42,348 nt of DNA. Source: Pseudomonadota bacterium (GTDB lineage Bacteria > Pseudomonadota > Alphaproteobacteria > Rhizobiales > Xanthobacteraceae). Each line of letters begins with the position of its first letter. Within the stretch, counting starts at the first letter, position 1. This document shows positions 34,080 to 39,869 of this stretch, piece after piece. The notes beneath the pieces were generated by a model. That model was given only the letters and a program-made list of their open reading frames with translations. It searched no databases and was not told the DNA's origin. Where the stretch lies: contig JAEXYA010000061.1 of NCBI GenBank assembly GCA_023451825.1, forward strand, positions 1 to 42,348, written 5' to 3'. The position numbers and the translations under genes are program-made.

Positions 34080-34267
34080 TCTTCTCCCTCCCTCACGCGG
34101 CGCAGCCGCGCAGCGGGGAGGGTGGATCGAACGCGTAGCGTTCGAGACGGGTGGGGTGTTTCCGCAAACGCTGACGTCACGTGGGGAGAGACCCCACCCG
34201 GCGCTACGCGCCACCCTCCCCATTCGCTTCGCTCCGGGGAGGGAGACTACGCGCGATTGAGCGTCAG
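34080..34267. repeat. ~190-bp palindromic repeat, copy 2
   Basis: Second copy of the element at 33281. Blocks in order: CTCCCTCCC, GCGGGGAGGGTGG, ACGGGTGGGGTGTTTCCGCA, GTGGGGAGAGACCCCACCC, CACCCTCCCC, GGGGAGGGAGACTACGCGCG and GAGCGTCAG. The ends match copy 1 closely; the middle diverges. It lies 72 bases before tRNA-Gly. Confidence 0.85.
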
Positions 34268-34338
34268 ATCGCCCATCTGGGGACTTTATCCGCAGGGAGG
34301 TTGAGGCCCCCGGCGCAACGTGTTACCTGACGCGGCAT

Positions 34339-34412
34339 GCGGGTATAGCTCAATGGTAGAGCAGCAGCCTTCCAAGCTGAATACGAGGGTTCGATTCCCT
34401 CTACCCGCTCCA
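34339..34412 (+). tRNA. tRNA-Gly (anticodon TCC)
   Basis: Acceptor GCGGGTA at 34339-34345 pairs with TACCCGC at 34402-34408; discriminator T and encoded CCA end at 34412. The anticodon loop CTTCCAA between CAGC and GCTG gives TCC, reading GGA. The T-loop is GGTTCGATTCC. It marks the border to the AT-richer region on the right. Confidence 0.96.
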
Positions 34413-34468
34413 TCGTCATAAGCGACTGTTTAGGTGGCGAAATCTCCGCTCGCTGACGATATTTTTTT
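34412..34468 (+). terminator. Terminator of tRNA-Gly
   Basis: ATCGTCA (34412-34418) and, after a bulge, GCGA (34422-34425) pair with TCGC and TGACGAT (34450-34460), followed by seven T residues at 34462-34468. Confidence 0.75.
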
Positions 34469-34758
34469 CGCCGCTGTACGGAAGTCGTACAACGCTCATA
34501 CAACGAAATTCCGAGAATCCATTCAACAATCGAGTCCATTGTGGCTGGTTTTCCCGGTACGCGAGTCCTTAACGCGTCAAGATTTCGCGTTCCCGGTCGA
34601 ATCCTGATCCCAAGATTCGGTGCGTTCCCGATCAGGTCCTTAACAATTCCGTCAACGTTCGTCGTGAAATCGAAACGAGTTCTTCAGGCCGACCGATAAG
34701 ATCAGCGCAATTCGGATCGGAAAGGCCTTAATGCGCGGAGGCTTCAGTGTGACAGGTT
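34469..34758. other. AT-richer intergenic stretch right of tRNA-Gly
   Basis: No gene I can support. Base composition is clearly more AT-rich than the left part of the window. A short direct repeat GTACGGAAGTCGTACAACG / CATACAACG lies at 34479-34506. No copy of the tRNA 3' end is visible here or further right. The promoter of the gene at 34759 should be in the last ~100 bases. Confidence 0.45.
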
Positions 34759-35046
34759 ATGACCGGACACGACGAGACAACCGGTGAAGCTCAGAAAAAC
34801 CCTCAGTGGTCACCCGCAGATTTGGAGGCAGTTATTTCCATGCTCACGGCGGGTGAGCCGCCAGAGGTGATTGCCAAGCACCTGCGCCGCTCGCAAAACG
34901 CTGTGAGAATAAGAGCGACCGAGCTGCGCTTGTCAGCGTCGAGCAATCTCGAGCTTCGTAGCGAAACTCTTCGACGCAATGTTCCCCGGAAGAATAATGC
35001 GGCTCGCTCGCTGCATCGGCAGACTCGGACGTGCCTTCGAGGTTAG
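34759..35046 (+). CDS. Small GcrA-like HTH protein
   Basis: A 95-residue protein. Residues 17-60 (WSPADLEAVISMLTAGEPPE then VIAKHLRRSQNAVRIRATEL) form a Myb/GcrA-like helix-turn-helix: W-S/T-xx-D, a spacer with Gly, and an RSQNAV-type recognition helix. The C-terminal 35 residues are basic and Ser/Asn/Arg-rich. It resembles the proteins at 39645 and, as a pseudogene, 35238. GcrA-type proteins bind DNA with RNA polymerase; this one is short, so its role is open. A perfect hairpin (35054-35073) follows the stop. Confidence 0.62.
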   Translation: MTGHDETTGEAQKNPQWSPADLEAVISMLTAGEPPEVIAKHLRRSQNAVRIRATELRLSASSNLELRSETLRRNVPRKNNAARSLHRQTRTCLRG

Positions 35047-35053
35047 CTCCCAT

Positions 35054-35073
35054 GATCCGAATAGGTTCGGATC
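35054..35073. terminator. Hairpin after the 34759 gene
   Basis: GATCCGAA/TTCGGATC (35054-35061 with 35066-35073), loop TAGG, perfect 8 bp, 7 bases after the stop. No T-run follows, so termination is uncertain. A second perfect stem TTGGGGCT/AGCCCCAA lies at 35149-35171. Confidence 0.4.
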
Positions 35074-35237
35074 TACCGTGAGGGAGGACTCGATAAGACT
35101 TTCTTCGCCCCAGTACACTCAGAGACCACAGCGGTCACCCACGTTGTCTTGGGGCTGCGTGCAAGCCCCAACTGGTTTAGTCTGCATATGTCGCCGACGC
35201 GCAGCGGTTGGGTCGGGATAGCCATAATTAGACTTTT

Positions 35238-35459
35238 CTACGCGTTTTCGGCATCGCGATCGTTCAGAGCTCGTATCGCGGCCTTGGCTTGACGGGTGCC
35301 GATGAGCGTGAAGCCATAGGCACAGCAGACCTTCTTCACCGCTTCCGTCTTTCGGTTCAAGGCTGCGGCAGCGCGGTTAACCGTCGCGCCCTCGTTCGAG
35401 AATTTCTTGAGTCGCGCGATTTCGGCGTCGGTCTAGCTATGACTAGTAACGTGCGGCAT
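35238..35459 (-). pseudogene. GcrA-like HTH pseudogene with in-frame TAG at the conserved Trp
   Basis: Read from the ATG at 35459, the frame aligns with the intact paralog at 39645-39869 (HVTSHS-stop-TDAEIARLKKF against YVTSRSWTDGDIERLRQL, and RAAAALNRKTEAVKKV against RAAAAMNRKTSAIAKV). The conserved Trp codon TGG is TAG (35433-35435), a single-base change. After this stop the reading frame is intact for 64 codons to the true end (CTA at 35238-35240). So it is a recently disabled or read-through gene. Confidence 0.8.
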
Positions 35460-35698
35460 GTGCCATCTCCACTCATTTCGGATCGCGATGTCAGCGCCGT
35501 CTTCCAGTCGCTGCCCGGATCGACCTTCATCGTCAACGGCGCCCAGCCCGCCCGCAATCGGCCTCGGCAGAGATGAACTTCAATGGCGGCTGGTCAGTGG
35601 AAGCGACATTCGATGGCGAGTCTCCGACGTCAGCACCGGCTACGCCGGCAAGCGTGTGATGCGCTAAGAGTGTGAATTATCCGATCGCACTTTGCGAC
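35460..35698. other. Stretch without a supportable gene
   Basis: Only short, mutually overlapping frames with low-quality protein content occur. The segment near 35540-35570 (VNGAQPARNR in one plus-strand frame) may be a fragment of a decayed gene; I cannot place it. Confidence 0.3.
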
Positions 35699-35935
35699 TC
35701 ATTGTCCGGGCAAGGGCGCTTCTTTCGGTCGAAACGTCGCGAGGAGATTGCCACGCCAGAGCTCGACCACGCAGTCTACCGCCAGGCGCTTGGCCGTCGC
35801 GATCGCTTCGGTTGGATCGGTGTCGGCCGACAGGTCTCGCCGATTGGCTACTCTGCCGGCGCTGTCTATTTCGTAGATCCGATAGACGAACACCAGAGCC
35901 TCGTCGCTGGAGAAAACCGAGATTAACGACGTCAT
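35699..35935 (-). CDS. Small conserved hypothetical protein (VYRIYEIDSAGR type)
   Basis: A 78-residue cytoplasmic protein, third in a run of three small minus-strand genes (36317 to 35699). The core VFVYRIYEIDSAGRVANRR then TEAIATAKRLAVDCVVELWR resembles short Bradyrhizobium proteins with an alpha/beta ferredoxin-like pattern; function unknown. The true start could be the GTG at 35893 (VFVYRIYE), preceded by GAGG, rather than the ATG at 35935. The preceding gene ends 8 bases upstream. Confidence 0.6.
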   Translation of the reverse strand: MTSLISVFSSDEALVFVYRIYEIDSAGRVANRRDLSADTDPTEAIATAKRLAVDCVVELWRGNLLATFRPKEAPLPGQ

Positions 35936-35943
35936 TAAGTACG

Positions 35944-36093
35944 CTAGGTTTCGTCGTTACGATAGCGCTCGGCGACGATCTCATCACCTCGTTTGATGGC
36001 TGCCCGATTGCGGTAATGGTGCTGAAGAACTGCAAATATCAGCGCGATCAGAAGTAACAGCGCGCCGAGCCCGAAGAAAATTTCTTGACCCAT
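35944..36093 (-). CDS. Overlooked 49-residue single-pass membrane peptide
   Basis: ATG at 36093, TAG at 35944-35946, 50 codons. The peptide has a hydrophobic helix (FFGLGALLLLIALIFAVL at 6-23) followed by a charged cytoplasmic or periplasmic tail (HHYRNRAAIKRGDEIVAERY). AGGTG lies just upstream as ribosome-binding site. It is 8 bases after the gene at 36102 and 8 bases before the gene at 35699, so all three form one transcript under the GGAAC promoter at 36347. Function unknown; it resembles small stress-induced membrane proteins in layout. Confidence 0.65.
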   Translation of the reverse strand: MGQEIFFGLGALLLLIALIFAVLQHHYRNRAAIKRGDEIVAERYRNDET

Positions 36094-36101
36094 GACGGCA
36101 C

Positions 36102-36317
36102 CTAGTTTGTTTCGCCACCCAGGGCGGTTTGGTTCCCTGCATCTCGGCTGGGTACTGTTACGCGGATCTCGTGCCCCTGTTTAATGGCAAGCGATGCTGC
36201 GGCGATAGCAGCTTCGAAGGCGGCCTCTTTCGTGTCATAAGTGCCTTCAAGAGCCTCATCGTGGCGGATGCTCCAGCCCGAACCGTTCTCGACCACATCG
36301 TACGCGGCTAATCCCAT
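36102..36317 (-). CDS. Small DUF2188-like protein
   Basis: A 71-residue protein with an excellent ribosome-binding site (AGGAGGAGCTC before ATG at 36317). The core YDVVENGSGWSIRHDEALEG then TKEAAFEAAIAAASLAIKQG is a beta-hairpin plus helix, as in DUF2188-type stress proteins of rhizobia. Function unknown. First gene of a three-gene minus-strand operon, with a GGAAC-N16-CATT promoter candidate 30 bases upstream of the start. Confidence 0.75.
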   Translation of the reverse strand: MGLAAYDVVENGSGWSIRHDEALEGTYDTKEAAFEAAIAAASLAIKQGHEIRVTVPSRDAGNQTALGGETN

Positions 36318-36346
36318 GAGCTCCTCCTGTTTTCACTTTGAAAGGG

Positions 36347-36371
36347 AATGGTCAGGTGCGGTTTGAGTTCC
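36347..36371 (-). promoter_or_regulatory. Candidate EcfG-type promoter (GGAAC-N16-CATT)
   Basis: On the minus strand GGAAC at 36371-36367, 16 bases, then CATT at 36350-36347. It ends 29 bases before the start at 36317. Confidence 0.6.
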
Positions 36372-36455
36372 AAAATCAAATTCCGGTCACAAGACATAGC
36401 GCTTTTGCGCCGCGCAACTTACCGCGGGCTTTTCTAGTCTATTCCATGCCGGGCG

Positions 36456-36614
36456 TTATCCGCGGGCCCATAGTCCGTACACTCCGAAGACGACAAGGGC
36501 GGCACCAAAGATCCAAACTAATAATCCGACCGTGAGCTTCTTAGCTGGTTCAGGTGTGTGATCTGTTGCGGGCGTCTCATGCTCAGCGACTGGCGTTTCA
36601 TTATCGGCTGTCAT
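36456..36614 (-). CDS. Overlooked 52-residue C-terminally anchored membrane peptide
   Basis: ATG at 36614 with GGAG 9 bases upstream, TAA at 36456-36458. The first 26 residues are polar and acidic/proline-rich (TADNETPVAEHETPATDHTP); residues 28-50 form a hydrophobic helix (TVGLLVWIFGAALVVFGVYG) ending in LWARG. It looks like a tail-anchored inner-membrane protein. It follows the secreted-protein gene at 36687 past a terminator, and no separate promoter is recognised. Confidence 0.6.
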   Translation of the reverse strand: MTADNETPVAEHETPATDHTPEPAKKLTVGLLVWIFGAALVVFGVYGLWARG

Positions 36615-36642
36615 GTCTCAATTCTCCATGTGAGCCCGCAAT

Positions 36643-36671
36643 AAAAAAAGCCCCGGTTTCCCGGGGCTTTT
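36643..36671 (-). terminator. Rho-independent terminator of the 36687 gene
   Basis: An 11-bp stem (36646-36656 with 36661-36671) with loop TTTC, and on the minus strand a run of seven T residues (A-run at 36643-36649). Confidence 0.9.
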
Positions 36672-36686
36672 GAGCTACTGGCTGTA

Positions 36687-36998
36687 CTAACCGCCGCCGT
36701 TGGTTCGGCCGGCGTCGGTGTTCGTGGTGGCATTGTTGCCTGAGGGAGTGCCTGACGCTGCATTCGACCCGTTGAGAGAGCTGGCGTTGTTGCCGCGCTC
36801 AGATCCGGTAGCAGCTGGCGCCATGCCGGTGGTCCCGGTGGGGCGATCGATTGCCGTACCGCGGGCGTCAATGCCCGGCTGCGTCACACCGTTCCCGGCT
36901 TCGTTCATTTGGGGAGCGCTCGGATTGGCGCCGCTCTGGGCGATGGCAGGTGCGGTGCTGAGCATCGCGATAGCAGTCAGTGCAAAAATCTTCTTCAT
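36687..36998 (-). CDS. Secreted Gly/Asn/Ser/Thr-rich protein, cassette A
   Basis: A 103-residue protein; start 36998 follows GAGAGGAAAACCG. Signal peptide MKKIFALTAIAMLSTAPAIAQ. The mature chain is low-complexity, rich in Gly, Asn, Ser, Thr, Ala and Pro, ending TTNTDAGRTNGGG. The protein at 38314 has the same signal, composition and ending (TTNSDQGRTSGGG), so they are paralogs. Each is divergent from a small membrane-peptide gene. A GGAAC-type promoter lies 35 bases upstream, suggesting stress control. It may coat or crosslink the envelope; that is a guess. Confidence 0.72.
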   Translation of the reverse strand: MKKIFALTAIAMLSTAPAIAQSGANPSAPQMNEAGNGVTQPGIDARGTAIDRPTGTTGMAPAATGSERGNNASSLNGSNAASGTPSGNNATTNTDAGRTNGGG

Positions 36999-37032
36999 CG
37001 GTTTTCCTCTCGTTGTCGTATTCCCCAACGAG

Positions 37033-37058
37033 CAATGCCGATTATCGAACTACGTTCC
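37033..37058 (-). promoter_or_regulatory. Candidate EcfG-type promoter (GGAAC-N16-CATT) for the 36687 gene
   Basis: Minus strand GGAAC at 37058-37054, then CATTG with the -10-like ATT at 37036-37034, 35 bases before the ATG at 36998. Confidence 0.6.
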
Positions 37059-37070
37059 AGCGCTTGCTGC

Positions 37071-37095
37071 GGAACGATGCCGCGGTCACTCGGTT
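37071..37095 (+). promoter_or_regulatory. Candidate EcfG-type promoter (GGAAC-N16-GGTT) for the 37169 gene
   Basis: GGAAC at 37071-37075, 16-base spacer, GGTT at 37092-37095. It points away from the minus-strand motif at 37033-37058, so the region holds a divergent pair. Confidence 0.55.
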
Positions 37096-37168
37096 GGGCG
37101 ATTGCCTCGCTTGACGCTCTGCCCCGGATCATGGCTCGTCCCGGCGATCCAGGCTTTTTTGGTGAAAA

Positions 37169-37321
37169 ATGCGAATTCAAAAATTTCCACTTTTCGGATG
37201 CATTGGAGCGGTAGCGTTTGTGATGCTGTTGCTTTACGCGACCAACTACATGAGACTCGATGGTGCTACACCGCCCCCCGATCGAGCGTTCCGACCTGAT
37301 GCGACGGATCAGAGAAATTAG
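37169..37321 (+). CDS. Overlooked 50-residue single-pass membrane peptide, cassette A
   Basis: ATG at 37169, TAG at 37319-37321. Residues 8-24 are hydrophobic (LFGCIGAVAFVMLLLYA), then a polar tail (NYMRLDGATPPPDRAFRPDA). Upstream GGTGAAAA matches the sequence before the 38852 gene (GGTGAGAAA). The two share a TM-then-TPP/PDxA layout, so they look like paralogs in duplicated divergent cassettes. Function unknown. Confidence 0.62.
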   Translation: MRIQKFPLFGCIGAVAFVMLLLYATNYMRLDGATPPPDRAFRPDATDQRN

Positions 37322-37522
37322 CCGTCCGGTTTTCGCGCTCGATCAGAGCATATAAAGCGGATGGCGAAGTAACGGAGATCCGAGATGAGAATTGCGGTGG
37401 TGAGGGCAATGTTGTCTGCCTGCTGCCGCCATCAGCGGAGGGCTGTCCCGGGGCTAGCTACGACCAAGATCGCTGCGACGAGCGTTAGCAACCCGAAGTG
37501 ATGAGCGGGTTATGCTCGTCCG

Positions 37523-37699
37523 TCAGCGTAGGGCAGCCAGTCCGGCGTCGGTCGCACAGAGCTCTCCGTCGCGCTCTTCGATCCAGCCAAGGTCGCGCAG
37601 ACGCTGAATCTTCGCATCGCTGACTTTTGTGAATCGATGCCGCCGAGCGATGATATCTCGGAGCGCCAAGCGAAGAGCAATCTCTCTGTCATTCCGCAC
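37523..37699 (-). CDS. Overlooked 58-residue winged-helix-like protein
   Basis: GTG at 37699, TGA at 37523-37525. The sequence REIALRLALRDIIARRHRFT then SDAKIQRLRDLGWIEERDG and a TDAGLAALR end follows the pattern of a winged helix with a beta-wing. The start codon lacks a well-spaced ribosome-binding site, which lowers confidence. It is 30 bases after the gene at 37730 in the same direction. It may bind DNA or be an anti-toxin-like regulator; nothing in the sequence decides. Confidence 0.5.
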   Translation of the reverse strand: MRNDREIALRLALRDIIARRHRFTKVSDAKIQRLRDLGWIEERDGELCATDAGLAALR

Positions 37700-37729
37700 C
37701 CTTGTCGAATATGTATCGGCACAATGTGA

Positions 37730-37984
37730 TCAGGAGGGCTTCCAGCCTTCGATCTGAGACAGCGCTGTTCGAAAAAAGTCGACCACTTCTGCCACGTCCT
37801 TAGGTTTAGGCTCCGCGCTACCCGCGCCATCGAGGAGGGCGAGGATGTTCCGCTCGTATTCTAAAAAGTGCCCGTCGCCTAATAGGAAATCGTGTTGTGG
37901 GAAACGGTCCTCAAGCTCCGACATCATGCGAGCTTGTTGGGCGATCGATGCGTTGGGGCTCATCAGAAAGATGAAGGTTGTCAC
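37730..37984 (-). CDS. Small hypothetical protein (FIFLMSPNAS type)
   Basis: About 84 residues from the GTG at 37984 (VTTFIFLMSPNASIAQQARM), or 97 from a start at 38023. The middle (LEDRFPQHDFLLGDGHFLEY then ERNILALLDG) suggests a small alpha/beta domain; the C-terminal part is helical. No known family recognised. It lies in the same direction as the genes at 38027 and 37523 and may be co-transcribed. Confidence 0.5.
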   Translation of the reverse strand: MTTFIFLMSPNASIAQQARMMSELEDRFPQHDFLLGDGHFLEYERNILALLDGAGSAEPKPKDVAEVVDFFRTALSQIEGWKPS

Positions 37985-38026
37985 GGCTTGACCTGAACGC
38001 TGGTGCGGGGTCGCCGGATGCAATCG

Positions 38027-38254
38027 TCAGCGACCCCGCGCGCGCCAAGGCCGAGTGGGGACGGCCAAGTCTGCGAGAGTTGGTTTCTGTGCGATCGAGC
38101 GGCGCTTCTCATCAAGCAATTTGTCGCAGGCATTGTTGGTTTGTAAACGAAAATAGGCCTCAAGCGAATTAGGGAAGGCTGTGGGATCGGCTAAATTATC
38201 GAAACAACCCGGCGGAGATGCTGTGTCAGCCGCCATTGATTGGTCGTGAGACAT
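38027..38254 (-). CDS. Small hypothetical protein
   Basis: A 75-residue protein from the ATG at 38254 with AAGGTG eight bases upstream; a GTG two codons earlier is also in frame. Residues 15-60 (CFDNLADPTAFPNSLEAYFR then QTNNACDKLLDEKRRS) are mixed helical. No family or membrane segment. It starts after the terminator of the 38314 gene and precedes the 37730 gene. Confidence 0.45.
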   Translation of the reverse strand: MSHDQSMAADTASPPGCFDNLADPTAFPNSLEAYFRLQTNNACDKLLDEKRRSIAQKPTLADLAVPTRPWRARGR

Positions 38255-38276
38255 GGACACATCACCTTTCTGTGCA

Positions 38277-38306
38277 AATAAAAAATAGAGCCCCGAAGGG
38301 CTCTAT
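38277..38306 (-). terminator. Rho-independent terminator of the 38314 gene
   Basis: A 9-bp stem (38285-38293 with 38298-38306) with, on the minus strand, a TTCG tetraloop and a TTTTTT tail. It lies 8 bases past the stop codon at 38314. Confidence 0.92.
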
Positions 38307-38313
38307 CTCACTG

Positions 38314-38631
38314 CTAGTTGCCGCCGCCTCCAGAGCCCCCGCCAGCGCCACCACCGGCCCCGCCACCAGCTCCACCACCGGCCCCGCCACCAGCTCCACC
38401 GCCGGCCCCGCCACCAGCTCCACCGCCAGCGCCGCCGCCAGCGCCACCGCCTGAGGTGCGGCCCTGATCACTGTTTGTCGTGCCAGTGTTCCCGCTCTTC
38501 GTTCCGGTCGGGCTATTTTTGCCGCTCATCGAGTTCGCATCCCCGCTGCCGCCAGGAGGAGGGCTAGTTTGAGAGACCGCTGGAGCAGCGAACAGTGTCA
38601 GAGCGACGCCTGCAATCAAAAGCTTCTTCAT
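38314..38631 (-). CDS. Secreted glycine-repeat protein, cassette B
   Basis: A 105-residue protein with signal peptide MKKLLIAGVALTLFAAPAVSQ. The mature N-terminal part (TSPPPGGSGDANSMSGKNSP then NSDQGRTSGGG) matches the cassette A protein at 36687; the last ~45 residues are a GGGA repeat. At DNA level this is four 24-base units (38348-38443). The repeat is an expansion of the paralog's short Gly ending. It is divergent from a small membrane-peptide gene and behind a GGAAC promoter; likely an envelope protein. Confidence 0.75.
   Translation of the reverse strand: MKKLLIAGVALTLFAAPAVSQTSPPPGGSGDANSMSGKNSPTGTKSGNTGTTNSDQGRTSGGGAGGGAGGGAGGGAGGGAGGGAGGGAGGGAGGGAGGGSGGGGN
38348..38443 (-). repeat. 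24-base tandem repeat coding for Gly/Ala
   Basis: Four head-to-tail 24-base units (38348, 38372, 38396, 38420) of pattern CCACCACCGGCCCCGCCACC plus AGCT; the first two are identical, the third differs by one base and the fourth is degenerate. Each codes for eight residues (GGGAGGGA). Such units are prone to copy-number change. Confidence 0.85.
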
Positions 38632-38664
38632 GAGTGTTTCCTCGTCAGGTTGCTAACGAGAGCT

Positions 38665-38690
38665 CAATCAGACGTTTGCGGACACGTTCC
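38665..38690 (-). promoter_or_regulatory. Candidate EcfG-type promoter (GGAAC-N16-GATT) for the 38314 gene
   Basis: Minus strand GGAAC at 38690-38686, 16 bases, then GATTG. It ends 33 bases before the start at 38631 and aligns base for base in spacing with the motif at 37033-37058. Confidence 0.58.
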
Positions 38691-38714
38691 GAACTACATT
38701 TTGAAAACGCTCAC

Positions 38715-38739
38715 GGAACGGAGCGCAAAGAGTTGCGTC
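38715..38739 (+). promoter_or_regulatory. Candidate EcfG-type promoter (GGAAC-N16-CGTC) for the 38852 gene
   Basis: GGAAC at 38715-38719, 16-base spacer, CGTC at 38736-38739. The last base departs from the CGTT consensus. A CGGTGTCG/CGACACCG stem followed by T residues (38800-38838) lies between it and the start, so some attenuation is possible. Confidence 0.45.
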
Positions 38740-38851
38740 TCATCGGTACCTTCTTGGGAAGGTTTCCTCTGCCTCGGTTGGTGAGCCAGGCACAACTGCC
38801 TCGGTGTCGATCCCTGTTGCGACACCGGGGCTCTTTTTATCAGGTGAGAAA

Positions 38852-39013
38852 ATGCGAGAGCGCCGGAGGTTGAGGCCATTTTACGGATGGGCTCTGGCAA
38901 TCGTCATCGCTTTGGGTATCGCAGGCGGCGCCGTCAAGGTGTATCATGAAGGTGGTCGCACTCCCCCGGACGCTGCGATGGAGCTGCCAAACAGGCCGAC
39001 CGCTAGTCGATGA
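38852..39013 (+). CDS. 53-residue single-pass membrane peptide, cassette B
   Basis: ATG at 38852 preceded by AGGTGAGAAA. A basic start (MRERRRLRPF) then a hydrophobic helix (YGWALAIVIALGIAGGAVKV) and a polar Pro/Asn/Thr tail (EGGRTPPDAAMELPNRP). The positive-inside rule puts the N-terminus in the cytoplasm. Paralogous in layout to the 37169 gene. Its end overlaps the arr-like gene by 11 bases on the other strand. Confidence 0.65.
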   Translation: MRERRRLRPFYGWALAIVIALGIAGGAVKVYHEGGRTPPDAAMELPNRPTASR

Positions 39014-39416
39014 CTTGGTCTAGGCCTTCAGCTCGGAGCTTCGCGAGCCTGTCCTTCATTTGCTGAACTTGCTCGGCTGGGTGGCCAGACCAGCCAGCCA
39101 CTTCAGCAATGACGAGAAGAGGGTCTCTCGATCGATACGACATCGTCGGATTTCCCGCAAATTTCTTGTCCGTCAGGTTCGGGTCATCAACATAGGTGCC
39201 GGTCGGCTCGACAATATAGATCCGTTGTCTGTTATCGCCACGAGCGAGCTCGGCTCCCCATATAGCGGCATCGAGGGTGCTCGCGAAGTAGACCCACGTC
39301 CAGATGCGGTTATCGCCAAAATTTGAAGGATGACCCGTGGCGACGAAATCTCCAGGCTTGAGGTCGGCCCGTGTGCCGTGAAAAAATGACTGTTTGAACA
39401 TTTCAGCGGCTGCCAC
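39003..39416 (-). CDS. arr: NAD(+)--rifampin ADP-ribosyltransferase (Arr family)
   Basis: A 137-residue protein strongly resembling Arr, which transfers ADP-ribose from NAD to the ansa-bridge hydroxyl of rifamycins and so inactivates them. Motifs: FFHGTRADL (H13), WVYFASTLDAAIWGAEL (Y43), IYIVEPTGTYVDDPNLTDKK (D77/D78), FAGNPTMSYRSRDPL and GWSGHPAEQV. H13, Y43 and D78 fit the known catalytic residues H19, Y49 and D84 of the mycobacterial enzyme with a constant offset of 6. The GTG at 39416 has AAGGA seven bases upstream. It is downstream of small DNA-binding-type genes in an accessory region. Activity on rifampin is predicted only. Confidence 0.93.
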   Translation of the reverse strand: MAAAEMFKQSFFHGTRADLKPGDFVATGHPSNFGDNRIWTWVYFASTLDAAIWGAELARGDNRQRIYIVEPTGTYVDDPNLTDKKFAGNPTMSYRSRDPLLVIAEVAGWSGHPAEQVQQMKDRLAKLRAEGLDQVID

Positions 39417-39456
39417 AATGATATCCTTACTTACCGCAGCAGCTCCAAGGTCTTGG

Positions 39457-39633
39457 CTATCGGCGTGCTGGCTTTCGCGACTTTATGGCCAGCATATCGG
39501 CGATATCTATAGCTGTGTCCAGCCGCTCGGCTTGCTCAAGCAGACGATCGCGCTCCGGTCCGAGAGGTTGCTGTTCGGCTCGCCGACGGAGAGTGGCGAC
39601 AATTTTTGCCCAATAGCTTGCGGTCGCTTCCAT
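39457..39633 (-). CDS. Overlooked 58-residue helical protein
   Basis: ATG at 39633, TAG at 39457-39459. The peptide (SYWAKIVATLRRRAEQQPLG then ERDRLLEQAERLDTAIDIAD) is strongly amphipathic and helical, probably coiled-coil-like. It sits between the GcrA-like gene (39645, 11 bases before) and arr (39416, 40 bases after), all in one direction. Function unknown; it may be co-transcribed with arr. Confidence 0.55.
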   Translation of the reverse strand: MEATASYWAKIVATLRRRAEQQPLGPERDRLLEQAERLDTAIDIADMLAIKSRKPARR

Positions 39634-39644
39634 GACTGCCCCGG

Positions 39645-39869
39645 TTAGAAACGGCCGAAGGGGGCTTTATCGTCGAGTGAACGAATAGCTGCTTTCAGTT
39701 CGCGGGTGCCAGCCAATCCTATACCGTAACGGCGTGCGACCTTCGCAATGGCCGACGTCTTGCGGTTCATCGCCGCCGCGGCACGCGTGACCGACGCGCC
39801 AGCCTTCGACAACTGTCGGAGGCGCTCAATGTCTCCGTCGGTCCAACTTCTGCTCGTGACATAACGCAT
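39645..39869 (-). CDS. Small GcrA-like HTH protein (intact paralog)
   Basis: A 74-residue protein with AAAGGGAG before the ATG. SWTDGDIERLRQLSKAGASV then TRAAAAMNRKTSAIAKVARR is a GcrA/Myb-like helix-turn-helix; the tail (GTRELKAAIRSLDDKAPFG) is short. The pseudogene at 35238 is the same family with one stop codon; the 34759 protein is more distant. A role as small transcription regulator is inferred. It heads a minus-strand group with the 39457 gene and arr. Confidence 0.75.
   Translation of the reverse strand: MRYVTSRSWTDGDIERLRQLSKAGASVTRAAAAMNRKTSAIAKVARRYGIGLAGTRELKAAIRSLDDKAPFGRF

Noticed and set aside
33616..34304. Overlapping plus-strand frames in the structured segment
   Set aside because: Several phases open at once, Arg/Pro/Ser-rich content, no ribosome-binding site; better explained as GC-rich non-coding DNA.
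34264..34539. Minus-strand 91-codon frame across tRNA-Gly
   Set aside because: It is antisense to the tRNA; the 'GIEPSYSAWKAAALPLSYTR' type sequence is a well-known false protein from tRNA DNA.
37510..37830. 106-codon minus-strand frame overlapping 37730
   Set aside because: It conflicts with two better frames (37523-37699 and 37730-37984) and has no recognisable features.
38348..38443. CRISPR-like array
   Set aside because: Head-to-tail repeat without spacers, lying in a coding sequence for Gly/Ala.
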